Positions 8,276 to 16,796 of a DNA stretch of 64,000 nt are shown here, piece by piece (the first letter of the stretch is position 1; each line of letters starts with the position of its first letter). The notes under the pieces are model-generated. The model did not search any database. It saw nothing but the letters and a program-made list of their open reading frames with translations, and was not told where the DNA came from. The stretch is from the NCBI RefSeq assembly GCF_022867865.1, contig NZ_JALIEC010000004.1, positions 1-64,000 of the forward strand, in the 5' to 3' direction. Source of the DNA: Phaeobacter sp. J2-8 (GTDB lineage: Bacteria; Pseudomonadota; Alphaproteobacteria; Rhodobacterales; Rhodobacteraceae). Made by a program: the position numbers and the translations under genes.

Positions 8276-9517
8276 TTATCCCAACTTGATGTTGCTTGCG
8301 CCGACAAACCGGTCGAACAGCCAGTACAGCAGCAAAATGATCACCAGCAACAGCGAGCCCAGCGCAGCGGCCAACTCCCAGTTGTTGGAGGTTTGCATGT
8401 GGAAGGCGATGATGTTGGAAATCATCTGCCCGTCGGTGCCGCCAACCAGTGCAGGCGTGATGTAATAGCCCACCGAAATGATGAACACCAAAAGCGCCCC
8501 GGCGGACAGGCCAGGCAGGCTCATCGGGAGGTAGATCTTGTACCACGCGCCCAAGGGTTTGCTGCCCATCGACAGGGCGGCGCGCATATAGCTTTGGTCG
8601 ATACCACGCATCACCGAATAAAGCGGCAGCACCATGAACGGCAGCAGGATATGGGTCATCGCGATGACGGTTGAAAACTGGGTATACAGCATTTCCAGCG
8701 GTTCATCGGCAATGCCAAGCGCCATGAGCGTCGAATTGACCACACCATTGGTTTGCAACAGCGCGATCCAGGCCGTTGTCCGCACCAGAAGCGAGGTCCA
8801 GAACGGCAACAGGACAAAGACCATCAGGAAATTCGCCATCTTGTCAGAGGCATGCGCCATATAGAACGCCAGCGGATAGCCAAGCAGGACGGTCAGAAGC
8901 GTGATGATCAACGCCATGCGCAGGGTCTTGGTGTAAAGCTTGACGTAGATCTGGGTGTCGCGCTGCACGATGCTGCGATCCGCGTCGCGTTCAAGATCGA
9001 CAGAGGTCAGGTAATAGCTGTCGGTATAAGGCTTGCCCGCGGCCTTGAGCGCGCGCCATGTGGCGGGATCGGCCCAGCGGTCATTTGCGTCTTTCAGCAA
9101 GGTCGCGCCATTGCTGGCAATCTCGGCGTCATCGACCCGGCGCAGGGCACGTGCCGTGGATTTTACCACGCTCGACATGCCGGGCAGGGCGCGATTGATT
9201 TCATCGGCCAGCTTGCCGGATGTGCGATCATTCGCCATCCGCTTCATGTCTGCGGCGAACTGGATCAGGACGGCATCGTCGGGCATGTCATCGCCAGACC
9301 ATTCCGCCAAAGCCGCCAGCGTTTCGGGCACCAGATTGGCCACCGTGGGGTTGTGGATGCTGCGATAGAGCATCGTCGTGATCGGCGCCACAAAGGCGAA
9401 AATGATAAAGACCAAAAGCGGCACGACAAACAGGAATGCCTGAAGCTTGCGCTTGCGCGCCTCGCGCGCTGCGTTGCGGGCATCGGCACGATCAAGATTT
9501 GGCGTTGCTGCGGTCAT
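8276..9517 (-). CDS. ABC transporter permease, PotB type
   Basis: About 413 residues: first membrane helix at residues ~20-45 (FLFVVPLLVFIIFAFVAPI), then a large periplasmic loop of about 130 residues, then five or so further helices. The EAA-type segment MGSKPLGAWYKIYLPMSLPG marks the ATPase contact. The enlarged loop is seen in PotB-like permeases of polyamine/opine-type importers. I chose ATG 9517 (MTAATPNLDRADARN), but no strong ribosome site is visible. ATG 9544 or GTG 9571 in the same frame are alternatives. It sits between the binding protein and the PotC-type permease in one operon. Confidence 0.87.
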   Translation of the reverse strand: MTAATPNLDRADARNAAREARKRKLQAFLFVVPLLVFIIFAFVAPITTMLYRSIHNPTVANLVPETLAALAEWSGDDMPDDAVLIQFAADMKRMANDRTSGKLADEINRALPGMSSVVKSTARALRRVDDAEIASNGATLLKDANDRWADPATWRALKAAGKPYTDSYYLTSVDLERDADRSIVQRDTQIYVKLYTKTLRMALIITLLTVLLGYPLAFYMAHASDKMANFLMVFVLLPFWTSLLVRTTAWIALLQTNGVVNSTLMALGIADEPLEMLYTQFSTVIAMTHILLPFMVLPLYSVMRGIDQSYMRAALSMGSKPLGAWYKIYLPMSLPGLSAGALLVFIISVGYYITPALVGGTDGQMISNIIAFHMQTSNNWELAAALGSLLLVIILLLYWLFDRFVGASNIKLG

Positions 9518-9615
9518 GGGCCATTCATGGTTAAGGGTTGGCATGATCTGGGGGGATATCCCCCGCGCCACGACACGGCGCGAGGGACAGAATTGGATGA
9601 TCGACGATCAGCGGC

Positions 9616-10659
9616 TTATTGCAGCAGCCATTCGTTGAACTTCTCGCCAAGGCTTTCGCCATAGTCAGCCCAGAAGATACCATCCGCTTTCAGACCCTCG
9701 TCGAGGTGGGCGGTGGGCAGATCCTGTTTCACGCTTTCCGGCAGCAGCGCCTGAGCGGATTTGCGGGTCGGGCCATAGGCCACGTCCTGCATCCCCGAAA
9801 GCGGCACGGTGCGGGTCGCGGATTTCACGAATTCCATCGCGGTTTCCAGGTTCGGCGACCCTTTCATGATGGCCCAGACATCAAGGTCATAGACATGGCT
9901 GTCCCAGACGATGCTGAACGGTGCGCCGTCGTCCTTGATTGCGGCAAAGATCCGGCCATTGGCCGATTGCACCATCTGCGCGCCACCGTCATTCAACAGA
10001 ACGGGGGCCTGAGACCAGCTGTCATACCAGACGATATCGTCCTTGATGGTGTCGAGCTTGGCAAATGCGCGGGCCTGACCTTCGTCGGTGGACAGGGTGG
10101 CATAGACATCTTCGGGGGCAACGCCATCCGCGATCAGAGCCCATTCCATGTTGACCTGCGGACGCTTGCGCAGACCACGCTTGCCGGGGAAGGCCTCGGT
10201 GTCAAAGAAATCCGCAATCGATTCGGGACCGGGGCCGTTTTCGGTGTTCACCGCAAAGACAACCGACCACACGATATTGCCGACGCCACATTCATTGGCC
10301 AAAGCATCGGGGATGAAGTCATCCGCAGCGGCGGTGCCATCGTCACCATCGGGCAGAACGCTCTGGTCCAGCACCTCAAGATAGCCTTCGGCACAGGCGC
10401 GTTCGAGGTCAATCACCTCGATATCCACGACATCCCACTGGATATTGCCGGCCTCGACCTGGGCCTTCATTTCCGCAACGCCGCCGCCGTAATCCTCGAA
10501 CAGGATATTGACGCCGGTCTCGGCTACGAAGGGGTCGATCATGTGTTCCTTCTGGGCCGCACCATAGGCACCGCCAAAGGACGTCACGGTGAGATCTTGC
10601 GCCACTGCGGGGCTGGCGAGCAGCGCGACAGTCGCAAGTAACGTCAGATGTTTCTTCAT
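9616..10659 (-). CDS. ABC transporter substrate-binding protein, PotD/PotF type
   Basis: Periplasmic binding protein of 347 residues. A clear signal peptide covers residues 1-20 (MKKHLTLLATVALLASPAVA, cleavage before QDLTV). The mature N-terminus LTVTSFGGAYGAAQ and the WDVVDIE segment are typical of the PotD/PotF (SBP type 1, polyamine and related cation) family. A GGAGAAACCG ribosome site precedes the ATG. Neighbours on the same strand are the ATPase upstream and two permeases downstream. Substrate could be a polyamine, an opine or a similar compound; sequence alone does not decide. Confidence 0.9.
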   Translation of the reverse strand: MKKHLTLLATVALLASPAVAQDLTVTSFGGAYGAAQKEHMIDPFVAETGVNILFEDYGGGVAEMKAQVEAGNIQWDVVDIEVIDLERACAEGYLEVLDQSVLPDGDDGTAAADDFIPDALANECGVGNIVWSVVFAVNTENGPGPESIADFFDTEAFPGKRGLRKRPQVNMEWALIADGVAPEDVYATLSTDEGQARAFAKLDTIKDDIVWYDSWSQAPVLLNDGGAQMVQSANGRIFAAIKDDGAPFSIVWDSHVYDLDVWAIMKGSPNLETAMEFVKSATRTVPLSGMQDVAYGPTRKSAQALLPESVKQDLPTAHLDEGLKADGIFWADYGESLGEKFNEWLLQ

Positions 10660-10716
10660 CGGTTTCTCCTTGTCAGTCCGGGTATTTATCAGGACCCCGG
10701 TTTTGCCCTGTGTCGC

Positions 10717-11814
10717 CTAGCCCGCCTGGAAAGCGATGCAATCGGATGCCAACCAAAGCAGCTGGGCCTCCGCGCCATCGGTAAATTCCGGCGCAGAAAG
10801 GTCGTTCAAGATTTTGACAATGATGTCGGTGCCATCAGGCAGCTTGAAATAGTAACGAATGAAATCACCGACATAGATCCGGGTTTCGAACCGAACGGTC
10901 AGGGCGTTGTCATGCGCATGGGTCGATGGCGGAAAGAAAAGCTTTTCCGGGCGCACAGACACGCGACAGGCACCGCCGACGGTCAGATCCGCTGTTGCCT
11001 GGGCGACGATGGTGCCGCCGTCGGTGACGATTTTCGCGGTTGCGCCGTCGATGCTTTCGACCCGGCCGGGGACAAAATTGTTTTCGCCGATAAAGTCGGC
11101 AACAAACGCATTGGCCGGGCGTTCATAAAGCTCGGCCGGGGGCGCGCATTGCTGGACCACACCGTCGTTGAACACGGCGATCCGGCTCGACATCGACAGC
11201 GCCTCGGCCTGATCATGGGTCACATAGATCACGGTGAATCCCATCTGCTTGTGCAGGCGGGTGATTTCATACTGCATCTGTTCGCGCAGGTTCTTGTCGA
11301 GCGCGCCCAGCGGTTCATCCATCAAAATCAGGGTCGGTTCAAAGATCATCGCGCGGGCCAGAGCGACGCGCTGGCGCTGCCCCCCTGAAAGCTGGCCGGG
11401 GCGACGATCCCCGAAGGCCGACAATTCCACCAGGTTCAGATATTCCGCCACCTGGGCCTTGATCTTGTCCTTTGGCATTTTGCGCACGGCCAATGGATAG
11501 GCCAGATTTTCCGCCACCGTCATATGGGGAAACAGCGCATAGTTCTGAAAGACCATGCCGATATTGCGGCGATAGGGGGCCGTGCGGTTGATGGATTTTC
11601 CGGCGATGGCGATATCGCCCGATGTGACGCTTTCAAATCCGGCCAGCATCATCAGGACCGTTGTCTTGCCCGACCCCGATGGCCCGAGCAGTGTTATGAA
11701 CTCGCCCTCTTGGACGTCCATGTTAAAGCCTTTGACCACCAGATTCTTTTGGTCGTAGCTTTTCTTGACGTCGTCAAACTTCAGAAAGGTATCGATATTC
11801 AGATCTTTCATCAT
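10717..11814 (-). CDS. ABC transporter ATP-binding protein, PotA type
   Basis: ATPase of 365 residues and first gene of the operon. Visible motifs: Walker [11 protein letters not shown]-loop [12 protein letters not shown], signature LSGGQRQR, Walker [14 protein letters not shown], switch VTHDQAEA, followed by a C-terminal TOBE/OB domain (about residues 240-365) typical of PotA/CysA/MalK-class proteins. The gene order ATPase, binding protein, permease, permease on the minus strand is common for polyamine-type importers. Upstream is a 316-bp gap holding a palindrome (12036-12060) that may carry its regulation. Confidence 0.92.
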   Translation of the reverse strand: MMKDLNIDTFLKFDDVKKSYDQKNLVVKGFNMDVQEGEFITLLGPSGSGKTTVLMMLAGFESVTSGDIAIAGKSINRTAPYRRNIGMVFQNYALFPHMTVAENLAYPLAVRKMPKDKIKAQVAEYLNLVELSAFGDRRPGQLSGGQRQRVALARAMIFEPTLILMDEPLGALDKNLREQMQYEITRLHKQMGFTVIYVTHDQAEALSMSSRIAVFNDGVVQQCAPPAELYERPANAFVADFIGENNFVPGRVESIDGATAKIVTDGGTIVAQATADLTVGGACRVSVRPEKLFFPPSTHAHDNALTVRFETRIYVGDFIRYYFKLPDGTDIIVKILNDLSAPEFTDGAEAQLLWLASDCIAFQAG

Positions 11815-12035
11815 TACGTCACCACCCTCTTACGCGACTTAATCAGGTGTAATGACATTTGACAATCACCTGTTGCGAATGTTGTGACATCCGAGATGGC
11901 AGCGATCAAAAAGCGATCACCGCGCGCATCCGGCGCACCCCACGCCGCAACGGAACGCCGGCAATCGGCGGGGGTTTCAAGGCCGGGTTTTGCTGGCTGC
12001 GGCCGCGGCCGGTCGAAAAGAGATCCTGCGCCAAG

Positions 12036-12060
12036 ATTTAATCCATCTTGATGATTAAAT
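12036..12060. promoter_or_regulatory. Candidate operator: inverted repeat ATTTAATC-N9-GATTAAAT
   Basis: Perfect 8-bp arms (12036-12043 and 12053-12060) with a partly self-complementary 9-base spacer. It is AT-rich in a GC-rich background and lies about 220 bases upstream of the PotA-type ATPase start. The shape suits a dimeric repressor; no regulator gene adjoins it in this window. Confidence 0.45.
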
Positions 12061-12072
12061 AGACGAATGGGC

Positions 12073-12106
12073 AAAACAGCCCCGCAATCGGGATCAGGGC
12101 CGTTTT
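12073..12106 (-). terminator. Intrinsic terminator hairpin after the ThDP enzyme gene
   Basis: Arms AAAACAGCCC (12073-12082) and GGGCCGTTTT (12097-12106) pair over 10 bases with one G-U pair. Flanking A/T tracts give U-runs on either strand. The hairpin lies 25 bases beyond the stop of the minus-strand gene ending at 12131. Confidence 0.6.
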
Positions 12107-12130
12107 CTGTCCAATGGATGTGTGGTGCCG

Positions 12131-13756
12131 TTACTCTGGCGCCGCCGGATGAATAAAGGGCCAGGGGGACGCGTCACCGCCGCGCGGAACCGGCACTTCG
12201 ATCACAACCGGCGCCTCGGCGCTTAGCGCTTCGGTCAACGCCTGTTTCAGCTCGGCAGGGTCCGTGGCCCAAATCCCGCGCACGCCAAAGCTTTGCGCCA
12301 ATGCCACGAAATCCGGGTTCTCCAGATCCGCGCCCAGCAGGCGATTGTCATACACCGTTTGCTGATCCCGGCGCACATTGCCATAGGCCGCGTTGTTGAA
12401 CACCACCGCCACCACATTGATCCCGTGCTGGGCGGCGGTGGCCAGTTCCTGCACCCCGAACATGAACCCGCCATCGCCCGAGATCGAAATCACCGCCTTG
12501 TCCGGGTTCGCGACCTTGACCCCGAGGGCGGTATTGAACCCAAACCCCAGATTGTCCTGATAGCCACAGGTCACATATTGGCGCGGTTCATACACCGGAA
12601 AACACATGCGCGCGGTAAAGCCGACCTGGCTGACTTCTTCGACAAAGAAACCATCGCGGGGCAGGGCGTCCCGAATAACCTTGAGATAGCCCTGCTGCGG
12701 TTGCACCGTGGCAAGATCGGCGTCAGCGGCCACCGTCAGCGCGCGATATTCGGCGCTGCGACTGGCCCGGCTGTCAATGCGATCCCCCAGGGCGTCGATC
12801 AGGGCACGCGTGGCCTCAGCCGCATCGGCAACAACGCCGTGATCCGGTTTGAGCCGCACGAATTCAGTGGGATCAATGTCGATCCGAAGTGTTTTCAACC
12901 CTTCCGGGAACCAGCGCCAGCGGAAGTGCTGCAATTCCAACCGCGACCCGATGCCGATCAAAAGATCGCATTTCGGCCAGAATTTCCATGCGGCGGGCGG
13001 CAGCAACGCCAGATCATCATCCTCGGGCATCACACCCTTGCCCTGACGGTGGGCGGTGACCGGGGCCTGCAACAGGCGCGCCAATGCCCGCACCTCTGCG
13101 CTCGCGTCCCAGGCGCCACTTCCGACCATGATCATCGGGTTTTTCGCCTTGGCAATCATGTCGGCGGCGGCCGCGATGGCGTCCGGGTCGGGCGTCGGGG
13201 CCGCAACGGCGGTGCTGGCGACGGGCTCGGAAACCTCGGCGGCCATGCCAAACACATCCCAGGGCGTTTCAATGCCGACGGGACCGGGCCGCCCGGATGA
13301 CATGCGCTGAAATCCGGCGTCCATGGTGCCCCCGGCCTCGGTCGGGTGGTTTATCCGATCCGCCCATTTTGTCAGGCCTTTCAGCGTGCCAAGATGATCG
13401 GGAAGTTCATGCAATTGCCCGCGCCCTTGTCCGATCAGATGCGACATGATGTTGCCGGTGATGCACATGACCGGCGTATTGGCCCCATATGCGGTACACA
13501 GCGCCGCGCCGGAATTCAGCAGCCCCGGACCCGGCACCACGGTATAGACCCCCGGCTTGCCCGACGAACGGGCATAGCCATAGGCCATATACCCCGCGCC
13601 CTGTTCGTGGCGGGTATGGATGAACCGTATCCCGTCCTGTCGTGCCAACGCATCATTGAAATCATACATATGCGCACCGGGAATGCCGAACACCGTATCG
13701 ACACCATTTGCGGTCAGGGATTTGGCGATCACTTCACCGGTTGTCAGCTTGGCCAT
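12131..13756 (-). CDS. Thiamine-diphosphate-dependent enzyme (acetolactate synthase/decarboxylase-like)
   Basis: A 541-residue ThDP enzyme with the three usual domains. The N-terminal PYR domain has FGIPGAH and catalytic Glu51 in RHEQGAGYMA; a central domain follows; the C-terminal PP domain has the ThDP-binding motif GDGGFMFGVQEL...FNN. It is shorter than most IlvB proteins (~560-590) and no small IlvN subunit adjoins it, so biosynthetic acetolactate synthase is unlikely. A 2-oxoacid decarboxylase or carboligase is more probable. It follows hpaH by 139 bases on the same strand and is followed by a terminator, so it may be part of the aromatic cluster or an independent gene. Confidence 0.8.
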   Translation of the reverse strand: MAKLTTGEVIAKSLTANGVDTVFGIPGAHMYDFNDALARQDGIRFIHTRHEQGAGYMAYGYARSSGKPGVYTVVPGPGLLNSGAALCTAYGANTPVMCITGNIMSHLIGQGRGQLHELPDHLGTLKGLTKWADRINHPTEAGGTMDAGFQRMSSGRPGPVGIETPWDVFGMAAEVSEPVASTAVAAPTPDPDAIAAAADMIAKAKNPMIMVGSGAWDASAEVRALARLLQAPVTAHRQGKGVMPEDDDLALLPPAAWKFWPKCDLLIGIGSRLELQHFRWRWFPEGLKTLRIDIDPTEFVRLKPDHGVVADAAEATRALIDALGDRIDSRASRSAEYRALTVAADADLATVQPQQGYLKVIRDALPRDGFFVEEVSQVGFTARMCFPVYEPRQYVTCGYQDNLGFGFNTALGVKVANPDKAVISISGDGGFMFGVQELATAAQHGINVVAVVFNNAAYGNVRRDQQTVYDNRLLGADLENPDFVALAQSFGVRGIWATDPAELKQALTEALSAEAPVVIEVPVPRGGDASPWPFIHPAAPE

Positions 13757-13895
13757 GTCTGGTTCTCTTTCGTGAATTGTTTGGCGATCGCGGGCACAAT
13801 CGCATCAGTATATTGGTGCCGACCCTCATTGCAAAACCCGACGCAGCGCCCGGATCATGTGACACCGCCCCGGCACTCGGGGGCATGGGACGCCC

Positions 13896-14696
13896 CTAGG
13901 CAAAAGCGATGGCAACATCGCCAAAAGGCCCGAAATCTGCGGTGATCTCGGTGCCGGGGGGGCATTCGATGGGGCGAATGAAACTGCCGGACAGGATGAT
14001 CTGGCCCGGTTCAATGCTCTGGCCGTATTGCGCCATACGACGGGCCAACCAGATCACGCTTTCGACCGGATCGTTCAACACCCCCGCGCCCAGACCTGTT
14101 TCCTCGACCACATGGTTGCGCGATGTGATTGCCCCGACCCAACGCAGATCAAAGACGTCCGGCGCATGGCGCTGCGGCCCCAGAACCACCCCGGCATTGG
14201 CGGCATTGTCAGCGATGGTGTCGAACACCACGCGCGTCTGGCCGGTGTCGGGATCGGCGCGCAGAATGCGGGTGTCGAGGATTTCAATCGAGGGCGCCAC
14301 GTAATCGGTTGCCGCCAGAACATCCGCGCGGGTCACATCCGCACCGCCAATCGCGGATTTCATCACAAAGGCGATCTCGGCCTCGATCCGGGGTTGGATG
14401 AACCGCCCCGCGGGCACAACCGCCCCGTGATCAAATGCCATGTCATCGAACAAAATGCCGCTGTCGGGAATGTCGATGTTCAGCGCATATTGCATGGCCT
14501 TGGACGTCAACCCGATCTTCCAGCCGATCACCCGACGCCCGGCATCGGTCTTGGCCTGATGGATGGCATTTTGCACCGCATAGGCATCATCCATGTTCAT
14601 TTCGGGATGGCGCAGGCTCAGCAAACCGATCTGCTGACCTGTCGTTTCCGCCGCCAACAGATCCGCCGCCGCCGCTGTGTGATCTTCGGGGGTCAT
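13896..14696 (-). CDS. hpaH: 2-oxo-hept-3-ene-1,7-dioate hydratase
   Basis: Member of the hydratase/FAH family, 266 residues. It would add water to 2-oxohept-3-enedioate in homoprotocatechuate degradation, giving 4-hydroxy-2-oxoheptanedioate. Visible signs are the N-terminal hydratase segment GRRVIGWKIGLTSKAMQ, the metal-ligand motif PRIEAEIAFVM, and a C-terminal GSFIRP with PGTEITADFG. The start shares ATGA with the hpaG stop, so translation is coupled. MhpD/XylJ-type hydratases look similar; the hpa neighbourhood decides the name. Confidence 0.87.
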   Translation of the reverse strand: MTPEDHTAAAADLLAAETTGQQIGLLSLRHPEMNMDDAYAVQNAIHQAKTDAGRRVIGWKIGLTSKAMQYALNIDIPDSGILFDDMAFDHGAVVPAGRFIQPRIEAEIAFVMKSAIGGADVTRADVLAATDYVAPSIEILDTRILRADPDTGQTRVVFDTIADNAANAGVVLGPQRHAPDVFDLRWVGAITSRNHVVEETGLGAGVLNDPVESVIWLARRMAQYGQSIEPGQIILSGSFIRPIECPPGTEITADFGPFGDVAIAFA

Positions 14697-15551
14697 GGTG
14701 TTTCGTCCTGAACCGTGTTGCGCAGGGTGCCGATGCCGTTGACCTCGACCTCGACAATGTCACCGGGGACAAGAAACTGTGGCGGATCGAGCCGCGCACC
14801 GGATCCGGTGGGGGTGCCCGTGACGATGATATCGCCGGGCTGCAAGGTCATGAAAGTCGAGATATATTCGATCTCGCGCCGGATTGGATGCATCATCCGG
14901 GCGAGGACATCATCCTGCCGGACCGCGCCGTTGACCCGCGTGACAATACGCGCATCCTCCAATTGTGCGGCATCGGTAAAAGGCACCAGCCAAGGCCCCA
15001 TCGACCCGGAATTGTCCCAATTCTTGCCCTGCGTGACGTTGAATTTGGCATGCCGGACCCAATCGCGAATGGTGCCTTCGTTGCACAGCGTCAGCGCGGC
15101 GATATGGTCATAGGCATCGGCCTGTGCGATGCGGCGGCCGCCTTTGCCGATGACAACCGCGACCTCGCCTTCGTAGTCCAGCTGCGGGCTTTCCGGTGGG
15201 CGGATCAGGGGCCGGTCGTGGCCGGTGAACCCGCTGGCAAAGCGTGGAAACAGCGACATGTATTTCGGCTGCTCCGATCCGTCTTTATATTCCGCATTCC
15301 GGTCGGGAAAATTCACCCCGACACAGAGGATGCGGCGGGCATTGGGCAGGACCATTTCATATTGGAAATCTTTGTGGGTGACGGGCTTGCCGTCCGCTGC
15401 CTGCGCCAGTTGGTCAAGCGCGCCAGGCCTGAACAGCATCAAACAGGGTTGGCCACTGCGGGCAGGTATCATCAAGGGCGATCATCCCGGTGTCGGTCAC
15501 CGCACCATAATGGGTTTTACCCTCGGCGCTGTAGGTTGCAAAGCGGGTCAT
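14693..15551 (-). CDS. hpaG: Fumarylacetoacetate hydrolase family, HpaG-type isomerase/decarboxylase, with one frameshift
   Basis: FAH-fold enzyme expected to act on 5-oxopent-3-ene-1,2,5-tricarboxylate and its isomer in the hpa pathway. The catalytic domain is intact: ILCVGVNFPDRNAEY, metal ligands in DYEGEVAVVIG, and GTPTGSGARLDPP near the end. The natural start ATG 15551 (MTRFATYSAEGKTHYG) is in another frame; the two parts join at about 15425, where one extra base shifts DAVQAGALDQL into DAVQAW and a stop. The length of 859 bases is a multiple of three plus one, as expected for one insertion. It is a single-domain protein, unlike the fused E. coli HpaG. Confidence 0.82.
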
Positions 15552-15679
15552 TTGGCCTCCTCGACGGGGGTGATCCCGCCCATGCAGAAATATTTGATCT
15601 CGGGGCTATCTTCGCGCGCCAGATCAGCTGGCACCGCCGGTCGCAACCGCGACGGGGTCTGCACGCCCAGCCCCCTCAT
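15548..15679 (-). CDS. Small ORF of 43 codons between hpaD and hpaG
   Basis: Its ATG (15677-15679) shares ATGA with the hpaD stop and its stop (15548-15550) shares ATGA with the hpaG start. The double coupling is strong evidence that it is translated. The product begins MRGLGVQTPSRLRPAVPADL and contains a central acidic stretch (ARED) and the segment IKYFCMGGITP. There is no signal peptide or membrane segment. I do not recognise a family. It could be a small accessory or structural protein of the hpa pathway, or simply a coupling leader. Confidence 0.6.
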   Translation of the reverse strand: MRGLGVQTPSRLRPAVPADLAREDSPEIKYFCMGGITPVEEAK

Positions 15680-16659
15680 GGTGCGATGATCGGGCTGGCT
15701 TCGATGTCGGACTCGCGGGTCGCAACGCCAACGAATTTCGAACCATGTTTGAACCAGGATTCCGGCGCGGGCGCCCCCCAGAGCGTCTGGCGCTGGGGAT
15801 CTTGAAGATCCCATTTGATCGGTTCCAGATCGGGATCAACCGTTTGATAGTCCGAGCAATAGATTTCGATCCGGTGGCCATCGGGGTCAAGGATATAGAG
15901 GAAAAACGCGTTGGAAATACCGTGCCGCCCCGGCCCGCGTTCGATATTATCAACATAACCGCTGGTCGCCATCAGATCGAGCAGGTCAATGATGTTCAGC
16001 GGCGTCGGAACCCAGAACGCCACATGATGCATGCGCGGGCCGGTGCCATTGGTAAAGGCCATATCATGCACGCCGCCCTTGCGATGCATCCACGCCGCCC
16101 AAAGCTTCTTGCTGTCTTCGTCCTCGGTGTATTCGGTCACCCGGAAGCCAAAGTCGGAATAAAACGCAACCGAGGCATCAACATCATGGCTGAAGCAGTT
16201 GAAGTGGTCGATCCGCAGCGGTTTTACCCCGCGGTAAAGCGCATATTTCTGATGGATCGGCGCCAACCGGTCCATTTTGTGATAGAATTCCAGCGGAATG
16301 CCCATGTTGTCCGACGTCAGCAGGGTACGCCCCTGATAGGGGCGCTCGACCCATTCGGTGGGGCGGCCCTTGGCGGCAAAATAGGCCTCGGCCCGATCCA
16401 GATCGGCGTCGTCAAAGGTCTTGAACCCCATGACCTCGACCGTGCCGGGCTGATCGGATTTTTGCAGGATGATGCAATGATGCCCCCGCTCCTCCATCGC
16501 CCGCAGATAGATGTGGCTGTCGCTTTCATCCGTCAGCTGCAGGCCAAGGATTTCGGTGTAAAACCTCTTTGACGCCACAAGATTCCGGACGTTCAGGCAC
16601 ACATGGCTAAGCCGGATGGTATTGAAATCAGGGTAGAGGTTCGGTGCAGGTACAGGCAT
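15676..16659 (-). CDS. hpaD: 3,4-dihydroxyphenylacetate 2,3-dioxygenase (extradiol, vicinal oxygen chelate family)
   Basis: Ring-cleaving dioxygenase of 327 residues with two glyoxalase-like modules. The metal triad of this family (Fe or Mn) is visible as H152 in RIDHFNC, a His at 211/212 in RMHHVAFWV, and E265 in HRIEIYCSDY. The ATG at 16659 follows GGGAG by eight bases. A longer open frame upstream runs into the 39-bp tandem repeat and is not protein-like. The gene lies between hpaE and the small ORF in the hpa operon. The type resembles MndD/HPCD enzymes of ~320-365 residues rather than the LigB-like E. coli HpaD. Confidence 0.9.
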   Translation of the reverse strand: MPVPAPNLYPDFNTIRLSHVCLNVRNLVASKRFYTEILGLQLTDESDSHIYLRAMEERGHHCIILQKSDQPGTVEVMGFKTFDDADLDRAEAYFAAKGRPTEWVERPYQGRTLLTSDNMGIPLEFYHKMDRLAPIHQKYALYRGVKPLRIDHFNCFSHDVDASVAFYSDFGFRVTEYTEDEDSKKLWAAWMHRKGGVHDMAFTNGTGPRMHHVAFWVPTPLNIIDLLDLMATSGYVDNIERGPGRHGISNAFFLYILDPDGHRIEIYCSDYQTVDPDLEPIKWDLQDPQRQTLWGAPAPESWFKHGSKFVGVATRESDIEASPIIAP

Positions 16660-16679
16660 CAGGTTGCTCCCATGAATTG

Positions 16680-16796
16680 CGCTATCGCTTCGCGACCAGA
16701 GCGCGGGGTGTATCTTTACGCTACCGCTTTGCTGCTTGAGCGCGGTGTGACTATTTGCGCTACCGCTTCGCTGCTTGAGCGCCGAGTTTCGTGATC
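16680..16796. repeat. Three-copy 39-bp tandem repeat at the hpaE 3' end
   Basis: Units begin at 16680, 16719 and 16758, each opening CGCTA(C/T)CGCTT and containing a GAGCGC-type core near position 20. Copies 2 and 3 are the most alike and copy 1 has diverged. Copy 3 includes the hpaE stop codon and last codons (GAQAAKR); copies 1 and 2 lie in the hpaE-hpaD spacer. The unit is a multiple of three. Confidence 0.75.

Larger units (their letters stand above)
11815..12130. other. Intergenic region upstream of the PotA-type operon
   Basis: About 316 bases without a supportable gene. It holds the candidate operator at 12036-12060 and a terminator hairpin at 12073-12106 that ends transcription from the ThDP enzyme gene. 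The promoter of the minus-strand importer operon should lie here. The small open frames present are not protein-like. Confidence 0.6.

Noticed and set aside
12131-13756. Biosynthetic acetolactate synthase large subunit (ilvB)
   Set aside because: It is short for IlvB, no regulatory subunit gene adjoins it, and the context is catabolic.
16680-16796. Tandem repeat considered as a CRISPR array
   Set aside because: Units are directly adjacent with no unique spacers, there are only three copies and no cas genes are nearby.
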